A DNA stretch of 64,000 nt from Planctomycetota bacterium (GTDB lineage Bacteria; Planctomycetota; Planctomycetia; Pirellulales; UBA1268). The notes under the pieces are model-generated. The model was given only the letters and a program-made list of their open reading frames with translations, was not told the DNA's origin and made no database searches. How positions within the stretch are numbered: the first letter of the stretch is position 1; each line of letters begins with the position of its first letter. The stretch covers positions 32,555-96,554 of the forward strand of contig QWOP01000049.1 of NCBI GenBank assembly GCA_003669605.1. The letters run 5' to 3'. Positions 51,135 to 60,360 of the stretch are shown here, in pieces. The translations under genes and the position numbers were made by a program.

Positions 51135-52409
51135 TCACCCGCTGGCGAGGCTGCCGTGAAGCACCTTCCCGCGGCAAAGCGTGGCCCGAACGCGGGTCTC
51201 GGGACGGAGGATCGCATCGCACGGATCGCGGAAGGTGCCTGAGGGAGCAAGCACGACCAGATCGGCCGGCCGGCCGACGGCGATCGCACCAGCCCGGTGT
51301 TCATATCCCAGGGCCCAGGCCGCGTTACGCGTCGCCATCAGAATCGCCTCCCACGGCCTGACGACCCCCGCGCCTACCAGTTCCCTCGCCTCGGCGAGCA
51401 CCGAGAGATCGGGGTTCGACGCCCGGCTGTCGGTGCCGAGCGCCACGCGAATCCCTGCTGCAACAAACCGCTCCAGAGGCGGCAGCCGCCCCGAAAGGAG
51501 CCGCGTTGTCCGTGGGCAGACGACGAGGGCCAGACGATTGCGGTGTCGGGAGAGGCGATTGATTGCGCTGGTGTCGGGGGTCTCGCCGAGGAACGTGCCA
51601 TGGACCACGCTCCCCCGCCGGCAGCGGGCGAGCCTGCTGATCCACTCTGACGGGGGGATCACGGGCGCGGGCCGGTCACGCGGCCAGGCGCCGAGGGAGG
51701 CGAGGAGATCGCGGAAGGCTCCGCTGCCGCTGGTCACGTACTCCAGTTCTTCCGCGCTCTCCGCGAGGTGCATCGTGACAGGGAGATCGCGGCGACGAGC
51801 TTCACCAAGCAGGGCTTTTCCCAGCGCTGCCGAGACGGTGTAAGGGGCATGTGGCGAGATACCAGCCGTGTCTTTGAGCCGGTCAAGGTCGCGGCTCACT
51901 TTTGCGGGGAGAACGCTCCCCGCAAACGACAGCCCGAGCGCCTCCCGGTAAACCCGCAGCCGCGGCCCCACAGAGGGATACCCGCCACAGGGCACGGCGG
52001 TGGCGATGTCGCCGACGGTGGTGATGCCGTGGGAGAGGCTCTCGATGAGACCCGCACGGAGGCTATCTACCAACCGGGCCTCGGCGGCCTTTTCCACCGG
52101 GCGGCCGCGACGGAGGGCAACGACGGCCCTGATCCATCCGGGTAACCCGCCCCGGGCATCGAGCGGCCGGGGGAGATCGGAGAATTCAAGGTGGGTGTGA
52201 GCGTTGACCAGACCGGGGAGGAGGATCGAATCGCCGAGGTCAAGAATGGCCGCCGAGGCGGGGGCCGAAAGGCCTGCCCATCGTCCGATCGCTGCGAACC
52301 GGCCGCGCTCGATCCGCACCCAGCCGTTCTCGATTGCCGGCATGCCGACCGGCACGATCCAGCGGGCGCGGAGCGTGATCGGGGCCAGACGGCTTCCGGC
52401 TCCGCTCAC
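51135..52409 (-). CDS. Amidohydrolase, probable aminodeoxyfutalosine deaminase (MqnX-type)
   Basis: This 424-residue metal-dependent hydrolase has the amidohydrolase sites PGLVNAHTHLEFSDL (H71, H73), ISPHAPYTVS, TMHLAESAEE and VALGTDSRASNPDLSVLAEA. The last motif and overall pattern are those of adenosine/aminofutalosine deaminases. In the futalosine menaquinone pathway, organisms without MqnB deaminate aminodeoxyfutalosine with such an enzyme. Its GTG start overlaps the mqnC stop by 4 nt (GTGA), and mqnA lies upstream, which strongly supports this role. By sequence alone it could be another purine-type deaminase such as guanine or 5'-methylthioadenosine deaminase. Confidence 0.78.
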   Translation of the reverse strand: MSGAGSRLAPITLRARWIVPVGMPAIENGWVRIERGRFAAIGRWAGLSAPASAAILDLGDSILLPGLVNAHTHLEFSDLPRPLDARGGLPGWIRAVVALRRGRPVEKAAEARLVDSLRAGLIESLSHGITTVGDIATAVPCGGYPSVGPRLRVYREALGLSFAGSVLPAKVSRDLDRLKDTAGISPHAPYTVSAALGKALLGEARRRDLPVTMHLAESAEELEYVTSGSGAFRDLLASLGAWPRDRPAPVIPPSEWISRLARCRRGSVVHGTFLGETPDTSAINRLSRHRNRLALVVCPRTTRLLSGRLPPLERFVAAGIRVALGTDSRASNPDLSVLAEARELVGAGVVRPWEAILMATRNAAWALGYEHRAGAIAVGRPADLVVLAPSGTFRDPCDAILRPETRVRATLCRGKVLHGSLASG

Positions 52410-53611
52410 AGTTTCGCCGACGTCGCCAAGAGCGCGGGCGCTATGAGTGCTCCGCTTTGGCCGGAAGCGACCGTTCCTGCGCCGTTGCCTGATCCTCCAC
52501 TGGCCGCCGCGGGGAGCACCAGTTCAAGGGGCCCGTCGCACTGCTCCTCGAAGAGTTCATAAAAAACATTTCGCCGCCGCGGGATCCAGCCGAGTTCTGA
52601 GATGGCCGAACGCATTTCGGTGAGCGTGAGGTGGTGCACCGTGCCGGCGGCACTGACGACGTTCTCCTCAAGCATCAAGCTCCCCATGTCGTTGGCGCCA
52701 AAGAGGAGCGCCAGTTGGCCGATCTCCCTCCCTTGGGTCACCCAACTCGACTGGATGTTGGGGACATTATCGAGGAACAAGCGGGCCACCGCCTGCGTCT
52801 TGAGATAGTCGAAGGGGCCGGCCGGGAGGATCTCGGCCATCTGCGTGTTGTCGGGCTGGAACGACCAGCAGATAAAGGCGGTGAAGCCACCGGTCTCGTC
52901 CTGCAGATCGCGGATCCGCTCCAGATGCTCGACCCGTTCCGCCAGCGTTTCGATATGGCCAAACATCATCGTGGCGGTGCTCCTGCCGCCGATCCCGTGC
53001 CACTGGCGGTGGACGTCGAGCCAGCCATCGGTGAGGACCTTGCCGCGGGTGATTGCCTGGCGGACGCGGTCGACGAGGATCTCGCCGCCGCCCCCCGGAA
53101 GCGAGCCGAGCCCGGCGCGGGCGAGGCGCTGGAGAACCTCGCGCACGGGGAGCTTCGAGACCTTGGCGAAGTGGTGGATCTCAGGGGGGGAAAATCCGTG
53201 GATGTTGACCTGCGGAAAGCGCCCCTTGATCTCGCCAAGCAGCTCTTCGTACCACTCAAGGGTCAGCGTGGGATGGAGGCCACCTTGGAGGAGGATCTGA
53301 TCGCCCCCCACCGAAACCATCTCCGCGATTTTACTCATCATCACCCCGCGGTCGAGGACATAGCCCTCCGCATGTTTCGGCGGCCGGTAGAAGGCGCAGA
53401 AATCGCAGACCGCGGTGCAGACGTTGGTGTAGTTGATGTTGCGGTCGATGTTGTAGGTGCGATACGGCTCGGGGTGGAGCCGGTTGGCGACGGCGTTGGC
53501 GGCCCGACCGATGCCGGGGAGGTCAGACGACTCAAGCAGGGTCACGGCATCGGCTGCCGAGAGTCGCCTGCCGGCGATGGCGTCATCGAGGATGCGTTGG
53601 TGGGGTGTCAT
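52406..53611 (-). CDS. mqnC: Cyclic dehypoxanthinyl futalosine synthase
   Basis: This 401-residue radical-SAM enzyme cyclises dehypoxanthine futalosine in the futalosine route to menaquinone. The cluster motif is C65-x3-C69-x2-C72 in NVCTAVCDFCAFYRPP. Family features are ILLQGGLHPTLTLEWYEEL, HGFSPPEIHHFAKVSKLP, GLGSLPGGGGEILVDRVR and AITRGKVLTDGWLDVHR. The C-terminal GSLMLEENVVSAAG strand is also present. Paralogue MqnE is similar, but HPTLTLEWYEELL and SLMLEENVV fit MqnC better. ATG 53611 begins MTPHQRIL. It is coupled to the downstream amidohydrolase and 62 nt after mqnA. Confidence 0.92.
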   Translation of the reverse strand: MTPHQRILDDAIAGRRLSAADAVTLLESSDLPGIGRAANAVANRLHPEPYRTYNIDRNINYTNVCTAVCDFCAFYRPPKHAEGYVLDRGVMMSKIAEMVSVGGDQILLQGGLHPTLTLEWYEELLGEIKGRFPQVNIHGFSPPEIHHFAKVSKLPVREVLQRLARAGLGSLPGGGGEILVDRVRQAITRGKVLTDGWLDVHRQWHGIGGRSTATMMFGHIETLAERVEHLERIRDLQDETGGFTAFICWSFQPDNTQMAEILPAGPFDYLKTQAVARLFLDNVPNIQSSWVTQGREIGQLALLFGANDMGSLMLEENVVSAAGTVHHLTLTEMRSAISELGWIPRRRNVFYELFEEQCDGPLELVLPAAASGGSGNGAGTVASGQSGALIAPALLATSAKL

Positions 53612-53673
53612 GATGCGGGAGGAGGGCCAGGGCAGGTGGGAGTGGCACTTGGGTTGAGGAAACGAGGAATCCG

Positions 53674-54633
53674 TTAGTGTGCCATCGGGAGGCCGGCTGG
53701 GGCGAGGGCGGCAGACAGATTGAGCCCCCGCGGGGCCAGTGACAACGCCGACGCCCGGTCGTAGAACAGCGCCAGGGCCGCTCGTTCGCGGAGGCCGAGG
53801 TCGTAGTGGAGGTTGTCGCGGAGGTATCCCAGACACTGCGGAACGGTCAGCCTGTGTGGCTTGGCCTCTACCGCAGCGATCGCCGCCAGGTTTGCCTTCC
53901 CCGAATCGCGGGCCGCGGCCAGGAGCGGTTCGACGCGACGGAGCGTCTCCGCCGGCACGTCGCTGCGCGCTGCCCAGACGGCAAACACAAACGGCAGGCC
54001 GGTCCACCGGCACCACTCGTCACCGAGGTCCCACACCTCCTGGAAGTTGCCGGTCTGGGAGCCGATCGCCCGGTCACCAATCAGCAGGACAGCATCGGCG
54101 ACCGTGGTCGAGATGTCGTCTTCCAAGCGGAGCACCTCGACCTCGGGGGCCACTCCGCAGCGCTCGGCAAGGAGCAGCCTGGCCAGCGCCACGCTCGTTC
54201 GTGAGCCCTCATCGACGGCGAGGTGTTCGACCCGGTCGGGGCGGGTGCGGAAGAAGAGCTTGACGCTCATCACAGGACCGCGGCAGCCGATGCAGGCGTC
54301 GGAGACGAGCCTGTAGCCGACGCCGCGGAAGAACTCGATCGAGGGGATGAGGGCCACGTCGAGGTGGCCGGAGGCGAGCCGGTCGGCAAGCCGGCTGGGA
54401 AGGTCGTATTCCACTTCAAGCCCGGCGGTTGCCAAGCCGTGCACGAGCGGACGGGTGTTGAGGTACTGGACCGCGCCGACGCGGTCTACAGCGGTCGCCG
54501 CGGAGTGACACGGGGCCGCGACGGCAGCCAACCGGGGGCCGTTCCGCAGGGGAGGACGCTCGTCTGTCGACGCGCGACCACCGCCGGGAGTGAGGTTGGA
54601 AGCGATCCGCAAAAAAGAGTCGTTGTCCATCAT
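53674..54633 (-). CDS. mqnA: Chorismate dehydratase
   Basis: This 319-residue periplasmic-binding-fold enzyme dehydrates chorismate to 3-enolpyruvyl-benzoate, the entry to the futalosine pathway. Landmarks are VGAVQYLNTRPLVHGL, DLPSRLADRLASGHLDVALI and PSIEFFRGVGYRLVSDACIG. These are followed by VKLFFRTRPDRVEHLAVDEG, ADAVLLIGDRAI and LPFVFAVWAA. The first 45 residues before the core are extra. ATG 54633 starts MMDNDSFLRI; no clear ribosome site. It is upstream of mqnC on the same strand and downstream of the ABC genes with a 176-nt gap. Confidence 0.9.
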   Translation of the reverse strand: MMDNDSFLRIASNLTPGGGRASTDERPPLRNGPRLAAVAAPCHSAATAVDRVGAVQYLNTRPLVHGLATAGLEVEYDLPSRLADRLASGHLDVALIPSIEFFRGVGYRLVSDACIGCRGPVMSVKLFFRTRPDRVEHLAVDEGSRTSVALARLLLAERCGVAPEVEVLRLEDDISTTVADAVLLIGDRAIGSQTGNFQEVWDLGDEWCRWTGLPFVFAVWAARSDVPAETLRRVEPLLAAARDSGKANLAAIAAVEAKPHRLTVPQCLGYLRDNLHYDLGLRERAALALFYDRASALSLAPRGLNLSAALAPAGLPMAH

Positions 54634-54809
54634 GATCGTGCCGCGGCGTGGGACGCACGCCCGACTTCCGAAACGGCCCAATGCAAGTTGCACCAACCCC
54701 AGGAAACCGTTCCCCGGCTCTCCTGTCCAGAGGAGAACCGCAATTCAGCCGCCTGAGTAACTGCCGTGGGAAAAGCCCCCACCACGTTTTTGAATGTGGA
54801 AGCCGCCGC

Positions 54810-56600
54810 TTAAGGCTCCAGCCGGCGAAAGGACCGCAAACCCAGCCAAAGCGGCACCAGCGTGGCAATCAGCCCCAGAACCACCGCCACCGCCAGCCCT
54901 GCCAAGACCCCGCGCTCGGTGCCGACCGATGCCCACAGCCCCGACCGTGCCGGCGACGACCAGGCAATCCCTTCCCTGGCCAGAAAGAGATGGGTTGGCA
55001 CTGCAGTCACCAGGACCACCGCCATGATGAACAGCGAACTGAGCACCAGACTCAGGGTGCCACCGAACCCCGACGCGATCTTTGACGGGGAATTTTCGCG
55101 GAGGTCGGGCATCCGGGCCCCGAGACCGACGGCGATCCCCGAAAGCCCCATGCACAGCGCCACGCAGCACACCTCGTGGATCCCCAGCAACCAGGGCGTG
55201 AGCCCGAGCATCACATCACTCAGGGCCACTAGCAAGCAGCACGGCACCAGCCCCCCCAGGAAGGAGAAGAGGAACTTCGACCACACGATCTGGTCGCGGT
55301 GGACCGGGAGCAGCCCGAGGATCCAGAACCGTCGGCCCTCGAGGCTGATCATCGGGAACACGAACCGAGTGGTGAAGGTGGAGAGGATCAATCCCACCAC
55401 CGCGAGGTTCAAAAATCCGATCATCGCCGCGTAGGAGTGCTGGTAGTTGAAGGAGCGGACGTTCCAAAAGTAGAGGCCGAGGAGCCCGAAGAAGATGAGG
55501 AACTGCGACCACTGCGAGATGTCGCGGCGGAAGATGCGCAGATCCTTGACCATCAGCAGGCGCAGCGGCCGGCCGGCCTGAGTGCCGCTGCGGGAGAGAA
55601 CCTCGTCGAACCAACTCATCCGTCGCTGCCGCCGGGTGGGGACTTCGCTGGAAAGTTGGCTGTAGCCGAGCCGGTGGACCCGCTGTGCCAACCGCCCGGC
55701 GAGCAGTTGAAGAAGCAGCGCATGGGCCACGAGGAGGGCGAGGAAACGCAGTGCCTCCGCCAGCGCCAAAGCGTTGCCTTCGGCGGCGTCTGGCGCGGTG
55801 GAAGTGGTGCTCGAGGCGCTCTCCAGCAGGCCGCTGGAGAGCCACCAACTCGGAAACAGTTTCTGTTCCGTGATCGCCAGCCTGGCAAACGTCTGCTCGA
55901 ACCACGCCGCCGACATCGTGTCGGCCCGCGCCCCGGCCATCGCCGACCAACCCAGCCAAGCGATCCCGAGGACTACCAGCCCGGCGGCCACCGAGAGCGA
56001 ATGGAGCCGGAGCCGGGGGAGGCAGGCCACCAACAGCATGCAGAGGATGCCACCGATGGTGGCGGGAATGGCCACGAAGGCCACCATAAACGGCAACAGC
56101 AGCGCGTAATAGGTCCAGGGGGCATGCCGAACCACGCCGTAGGCCACGAGCATCGGGCTCCCCAGGAGGATGAAGCCCCAACTCGAAAACCAGAATGCCT
56201 CCTGGAACTTGTGGGCGAAGATGGTGTCGGAACGGGCTGGGAGCGTGAGGAGGAGACGGGCTTCGGGAGTGGTGTAGAGACCGCTGTAGAGAAGGATGCC
56301 GGTGGAAAAGACAAGCATCACCATCAGCGAGGAGAAGAAGGCGTTAAACAGCAGCGAGATCACCTCGGCGTGGAGCGAGTCGAGAAACAGAAAAGCCTCG
56401 TAAAACAGTCCATACAACGATCCCCAAAAGAGGGCACTGAGGAGGATCACGAGGCTCAGTCGGAGGCGGGCTGTGGTGACCATCGAGCGGATCGTCGCCT
56501 GGGCCAGCAAGACCCGGAGGCGGAGGAGGATTCGCGATTCCTCTGTCTCCCCGGTGAGACGGCAGCCGGTGGGGCTTGGTGGCGAAACCCCGTCGGTCAT
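54810..56600 (-). CDS. ABC-2-type transporter permease
   Basis: This 596-residue polytopic membrane protein has about twelve hydrophobic helices. Groups around residues 45-260 and 365-590 are separated by a soluble segment with RQRRMSWFDEVLSRSG and LLMVKDLRIFRRDISQWSQF. The last is the pre-membrane helix seen before each half of ABC-2 exporters, so it looks like two permease halves in one chain. The N-terminus is overlapped 4 nt by the ATPase stop, so the two are coupled. The substrate is unknown. Confidence 0.85.
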   Translation of the reverse strand: MTDGVSPPSPTGCRLTGETEESRILLRLRVLLAQATIRSMVTTARLRLSLVILLSALFWGSLYGLFYEAFLFLDSLHAEVISLLFNAFFSSLMVMLVFSTGILLYSGLYTTPEARLLLTLPARSDTIFAHKFQEAFWFSSWGFILLGSPMLVAYGVVRHAPWTYYALLLPFMVAFVAIPATIGGILCMLLVACLPRLRLHSLSVAAGLVVLGIAWLGWSAMAGARADTMSAAWFEQTFARLAITEQKLFPSWWLSSGLLESASSTTSTAPDAAEGNALALAEALRFLALLVAHALLLQLLAGRLAQRVHRLGYSQLSSEVPTRRQRRMSWFDEVLSRSGTQAGRPLRLLMVKDLRIFRRDISQWSQFLIFFGLLGLYFWNVRSFNYQHSYAAMIGFLNLAVVGLILSTFTTRFVFPMISLEGRRFWILGLLPVHRDQIVWSKFLFSFLGGLVPCCLLVALSDVMLGLTPWLLGIHEVCCVALCMGLSGIAVGLGARMPDLRENSPSKIASGFGGTLSLVLSSLFIMAVVLVTAVPTHLFLAREGIAWSSPARSGLWASVGTERGVLAGLAVAVVLGLIATLVPLWLGLRSFRRLEP

Positions 56601-57388
56601 GGTGATCCCTTTCCCACTGGCGTAGCATCGGCGCCGGAGGTCAGCTCGAGGTAGAGCTGCTCGAGGCTTGATTGCTGGCCTCCCACCTCCTGGCCGCCCG
56701 AAGCGGCGTGGGCGCCCAGGCTGCGAGCGCGGAGATCAGCCACCGTTCCCAGGAACGTCAGCCGGCCACGGACCATAATTCCGATGCGGTCGGCCATCTC
56801 TTCGGCCATCGCCAGAGTGTGGGTCGACATGAAGACCGTCATTCCCGCCCGGCTCCGTTCCCGGAGCAGGTCTTTGACAATCCGCACCGAACGCGGGTCG
56901 AGGCCCACCATCGGTTCGTCGAGGACCAGCACGTCGGGATCGTGGAGCAGCGAGGAGGCGAACACCAGTCGCTGCCGCATTCCCAGCGAATAACTCTCGG
57001 CCAGATCGTCGGCGAATTCCCCCAGTTCGAAGTGCTCGATCTCGGCGGCGATCCGCTGTTCGGCACGATCCCTGGGCATGCCGAACATGTCGGCGATGAA
57101 CCAGAGAAACTCCCGTCCGGTGAGTTTGTCGTACAGGCAGGGCTCGTCGGGAACGTAGCCAATGTGGAGGTGTGCACTGCGTGGATCACCGACGAGGTCG
57201 TGTCCTGAGACACGCACGGCACCCCGGCTCGGACGGAGCAGGCCGACGAGCATCTTGATCGTGGTCGTCTTGCCGGCACCGTTGGGACCGAGGAGGGCGA
57301 ACAGTTCGCCGCGAGGGATCGAGAGCGACAGCTCACTGACCGCCACCTTGGCTCCATAGGTGCGGGTCACGGAATCGAATTCAATCAT
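56597..57388 (-). CDS. ABC transporter ATP-binding protein
   Basis: This 263-residue ATPase has a Walker A LLGPNGAGKTTTIKMLVGLL, a signature-like AESYSLGMRQRLVFASSLLH and a Walker B DVLVLDEPMVGLDPRS. The H-loop is in MSTHTLAMAEEM. The signature reads SLGMRQR instead of LSGGQ, typical of ABC-2 export ATPases. ATG 57388 overlaps the upstream 304-residue gene by 4 nt and its stop overlaps the permease. It powers the linked exporter. Confidence 0.95.
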   Translation of the reverse strand: MIEFDSVTRTYGAKVAVSELSLSIPRGELFALLGPNGAGKTTTIKMLVGLLRPSRGAVRVSGHDLVGDPRSAHLHIGYVPDEPCLYDKLTGREFLWFIADMFGMPRDRAEQRIAAEIEHFELGEFADDLAESYSLGMRQRLVFASSLLHDPDVLVLDEPMVGLDPRSVRIVKDLLRERSRAGMTVFMSTHTLAMAEEMADRIGIMVRGRLTFLGTVADLRARSLGAHAASGGQEVGGQQSSLEQLYLELTSGADATPVGKGSP

Positions 57389-58299
57389 CTCCCCTCCAAG
57401 GCAGCGTTTGGGCCGGCGTTCGATTCGATGAGGCTGGCGGTGAGGACAGCCGCTTGGTCGTCGGTGCGCCTTACGAACGCCAGCGACTTACCGAGGATCG
57501 ACGTCTCCTGCTTAAGCACCCGCCCGGTGCGGTCGACCCACAGCCGCGAGCGGGGTTCGCGGTGCGAGGAGGGATCATCGCGGTAGGAGACGACATCGAC
57601 CGTCACCAAGCGGTCGTCCCAGAGGAGGGTTTCGGTGCCGCTGACCTCGGCATGGAGGATCTCGATCGGCGACTGGGCCGGTCGCAGCGGACTATAGACC
57701 GGCACGGTCCAACGCCGACCGGCCACGAGTCCAGGGAGCGTCGCCTGCGGGGAGAGTTCGTCACCGAGGGTGACGTTGGTGGGGAGGTAGCGCGTTGTCT
57801 GGTAGCGCATCTCACCGGCCCGGACGACGATCTCGACGTTGCCATCGTCGATCGTTCCCTCGAGGAAGACCCGTTCGGCCACTCCCGGCAGATCGATCGT
57901 CGAGCGGAAATGAGTCAGCACCCCCGCGGCATCGATGGCCAGGCTCCCCGTGGCCTCCATCGACAGCCGTTGCCGCGCCGGGAGCGACCCGCCAATGAGG
58001 AGCCTCGTCCACGCCGGAAGCATCTCACGGATGGGGATTTGGTCGAGGTGGAGGAGGCTCTCCACCCGCATGCCACCCCCGTCGAGCCAGTGGGCTTGGC
58101 TAGTGGCAAAGCCGAGTGGCTTCTCGTCCCAGAGCACGCTCCATGCCACCGGGATGAGGCGGTTGTTGGCGGCGTAGAGTGCCTGGTATCCGGGGGGTGT
58201 GCCGGGGAGGAGTGTAGGGAGAATCTTGGCCACAAACAGCCAGCTGGTGGTTACCAACCAGAGGAGCGTGACCAGCACCGCATACCAGGAGCGGTTCAT
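57385..58299 (-). CDS. Membrane-anchored accessory protein of the ABC unit
   Basis: This 304-residue protein has one N-terminal helix (WYAVLVTLLWLVTTSWLFVA) acting as anchor or signal, then a beta-rich extracytoplasmic domain. The domain has repeated strands (LWDEKPLGFATSQAHWLDGG, TRYLPTNVTLGDELSPQAT) and a late SRLWVDRTGRVLKQETS. I do not recognise a family; its form resembles accessory components of polysaccharide or lipoprotein exporters. ATG 58299 has GAGG upstream. It overlaps the ATPase by 4 nt, so it belongs to the transport unit. Confidence 0.75.
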   Translation of the reverse strand: MNRSWYAVLVTLLWLVTTSWLFVAKILPTLLPGTPPGYQALYAANNRLIPVAWSVLWDEKPLGFATSQAHWLDGGGMRVESLLHLDQIPIREMLPAWTRLLIGGSLPARQRLSMEATGSLAIDAAGVLTHFRSTIDLPGVAERVFLEGTIDDGNVEIVVRAGEMRYQTTRYLPTNVTLGDELSPQATLPGLVAGRRWTVPVYSPLRPAQSPIEILHAEVSGTETLLWDDRLVTVDVVSYRDDPSSHREPRSRLWVDRTGRVLKQETSILGKSLAFVRRTDDQAAVLTASLIESNAGPNAALEGR

Positions 58300-58553
58300 C
58301 GGAGGCCTCACAGCGTCAGTAGGATGGATAGACGGGTGAACCAGGGCCCCCAAGGCCCGCAATGTACCCGATCAAGCCCGGCCTCGTTGGTTGTCACGGT
58401 CGCCGCGGCAGCAGCCAATCCCGCGGTGACTGTCTGGTCGCTTCAGGGTGGGGGTCGCGCTGGCGGTGGCGACAGCCGACCGCTACAATCGGAGCCGGTG
58501 CTGGGGAACGAACAGGCGGCAGGTGCTCTGGGCAAAGACGCCGGGAGGGATCC

Positions 58554-58874
58554 ATGTCGAATTCGGTGGTGCACTTCTTCCAGGGCTGTCCGGTGTGTGG
58601 GCGGTCGCTACGGATCCGCGTCACGCTGCTGGGACGGCGCGTCTACTGCCAGCATTGCGGAGGGGGTTTTGTCGCCCAGGATGCATCGATGGCGGATGCT
58701 CCGCCGACGGGCTGTGGCCTCGATTCGGTCCCGGCTGCCGGTCTTTCCAACGGCGTGGGAGCATCGATGCCCCCCGAGTGCGATCCCTTGCAGCCTGAGC
58801 GATCACTCACCCAACGGGTCGATCGGCTGCTCGAGCGGGCGGCACGCGTTCTCGAGCGTTCCTCTGGCGGTTGA
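58554..58874 (+). CDS. Small zinc-ribbon protein
   Basis: This 106-residue protein starts MSNSVVHFFQGCPVCGRSLR followed by VTLLGRRVYCQHCGGGF, a clear two-knuckle zinc ribbon (CPxC...CxHC). A Pro/Ser-rich linker and a C-terminal helix (RVDRLLERAARVLERS) follow. ATG 58554 has GGGAGGG about 4 nt upstream. It is the fourth such zinc-ribbon protein in the window. Function unknown. Confidence 0.75.
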   Translation: MSNSVVHFFQGCPVCGRSLRIRVTLLGRRVYCQHCGGGFVAQDASMADAPPTGCGLDSVPAAGLSNGVGASMPPECDPLQPERSLTQRVDRLLERAARVLERSSGG

Positions 58875-58933
58875 TCCCGGGATGCAGCGCTGCCAATTCC
58901 GAGAGTCACATTTCGGGGCGGCGCTGCCGGTGG

Positions 58934-60268
58934 CTACGGGATGAATTCCTCCGGCCAGGCAGAGGTGTCGAGCCGTGCCAGTCTCGCCAACTCCCGCCAG
59001 TAGGTGGGGAAGGTCTTGCCCGTACACAACGGGTCGAGGATCCGCACGCCGGGGATCACCAACCCCGCCAGCGCCAAACTCATCGCCATCCGATGGTCGT
59101 CGTAGGTAACGATGTCGGCAGCGGTAAGAGGAGCGGGGTGAATCGAGAGGCCGTCGGGATACTCCTCGACCCGGGCCCCGAGGCGGGACAGTTCCCGGGC
59201 AAGGTCGCCGATCCGGTCGGTCTCCTTGTCGCGGATGTGGGCCACGTTGCGAATCGTCGTCGGCCCGTCGGCGAACAGGGCCACCACACCGAGGGTGGGG
59301 ACGGTGTCACTGATGGCATTCATGTCGATGTCGATGCCGTGGGAGGCCCGGCCAGAAACAGTGACCGAGTCGGCCGCCGGGTTGCGGGGATCCTCGGACC
59401 ACTCCACGCTCGCCCCCATCCGCTCCAACGCGTCGGCGAACCCCACATCTCCTTGCATGCTCCGCCGCGACAGGCCATCGACCCGCACCCGTCCCCCGGT
59501 GATCGCCGCGGCGGCGAGAAAATAACTGGCCGCCGAGGCATCGGGTTCGATCGCGTAGGTGGCGCCGCGGTAGCCGCCGGCCGGGATGCTCCAGCGGCGC
59601 GGCCCTGTCACTCGGCACTGGGCGCCGAAGTCGGCCATCACCCGGCGGGTCATCTCCAGATACGGGAGGGAGACCACCCGCCCCTCGAAGTTGATCTCCA
59701 TGCCCTGCGATGTGCAGGGCGCGACCATCGCTAGGGCGCTAGCAAACTGACTCGATGTGCCGCTGTGGATGGTTGTCGTTCCCCCGTCGATGCCCCGCGA
59801 GCGGATCATCACCGGCGGGCAGCCCCCCTCGCTTTCGGCGCGGGCATCGACACCGAGGGCGCCGAGGGCGGCGAGCAGGTCACCGATCGGCCGCTTTCGC
59901 ATCCGGGCAGTGCCGTCAAGCCGGTAGGTGCCTGTGCCCAGCCCGCAGACGGCGGCCAGAAAACGGATGGTGGTGCCACTGGCAGCGCAGTCGAGCGTCG
60001 CTTCCGTGGCCGGGATCCGCCCCTGGGCACCATGGACCACGATCCTGCCGGCATCCCAGTCGGGCTCGACGCCGATCCCGAGTGCCCTGAGTCCGGCGGC
60101 CATCACCCGGGTATCCTGGCTATCAAGTGCACCGGTGAGCGTCGATGAGCCCTCTGCCAGGCCAGCGCATAGCAGCGCCCGGTTGGTGATGCTCTTGGAG
60201 CCCGGTGGGCGGATCGAGCCGTGGACCGCTGCACGGGCTGTCGGGATCGGGAGAGCGGCGGGCGTCAT
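58934..60268 (-). CDS. aroA: 3-phosphoshikimate 1-carboxyvinyltransferase (EPSP synthase)
   Basis: This 444-residue shikimate-pathway enzyme makes EPSP from shikimate-3-phosphate and PEP. Landmarks are RPPGSKSITNRALLCAGLAE, SGTTIRFLAAVCG, DGTARMRKRPIGDLLAAL, the GTSSQFASALAM segment and TVSGRASHGIDIDMNAISDT. The last part has HIRDKETDRIGDLARELSRL and DDHRMAMSLALAGL, with the DDHR catalytic turn. Length is normal. It is divergent from the alcohol-dehydrogenase gene. No other aro gene is near. Confidence 0.96.
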   Translation of the reverse strand: MTPAALPIPTARAAVHGSIRPPGSKSITNRALLCAGLAEGSSTLTGALDSQDTRVMAAGLRALGIGVEPDWDAGRIVVHGAQGRIPATEATLDCAASGTTIRFLAAVCGLGTGTYRLDGTARMRKRPIGDLLAALGALGVDARAESEGGCPPVMIRSRGIDGGTTTIHSGTSSQFASALAMVAPCTSQGMEINFEGRVVSLPYLEMTRRVMADFGAQCRVTGPRRWSIPAGGYRGATYAIEPDASAASYFLAAAAITGGRVRVDGLSRRSMQGDVGFADALERMGASVEWSEDPRNPAADSVTVSGRASHGIDIDMNAISDTVPTLGVVALFADGPTTIRNVAHIRDKETDRIGDLARELSRLGARVEEYPDGLSIHPAPLTAADIVTYDDHRMAMSLALAGLVIPGVRILDPLCTGKTFPTYWRELARLARLDTSAWPEEFIP

Positions 60269-60360
60269 CCTGGAGAAGGATCCTGGAGGGCGGGCGACAA
60301 TTGTGGCGTGGAGTACGGGGCCGACTGTCCGGCTGGTGGCAAGAGCGCGGGGGAATTTCG

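Noticed and set aside
53739..54316. Plus-strand frames opposite mqnA
   Set aside because: Low-complexity Arg/Ser/Pro translation; mqnA on the minus strand has family motifs across the whole length.
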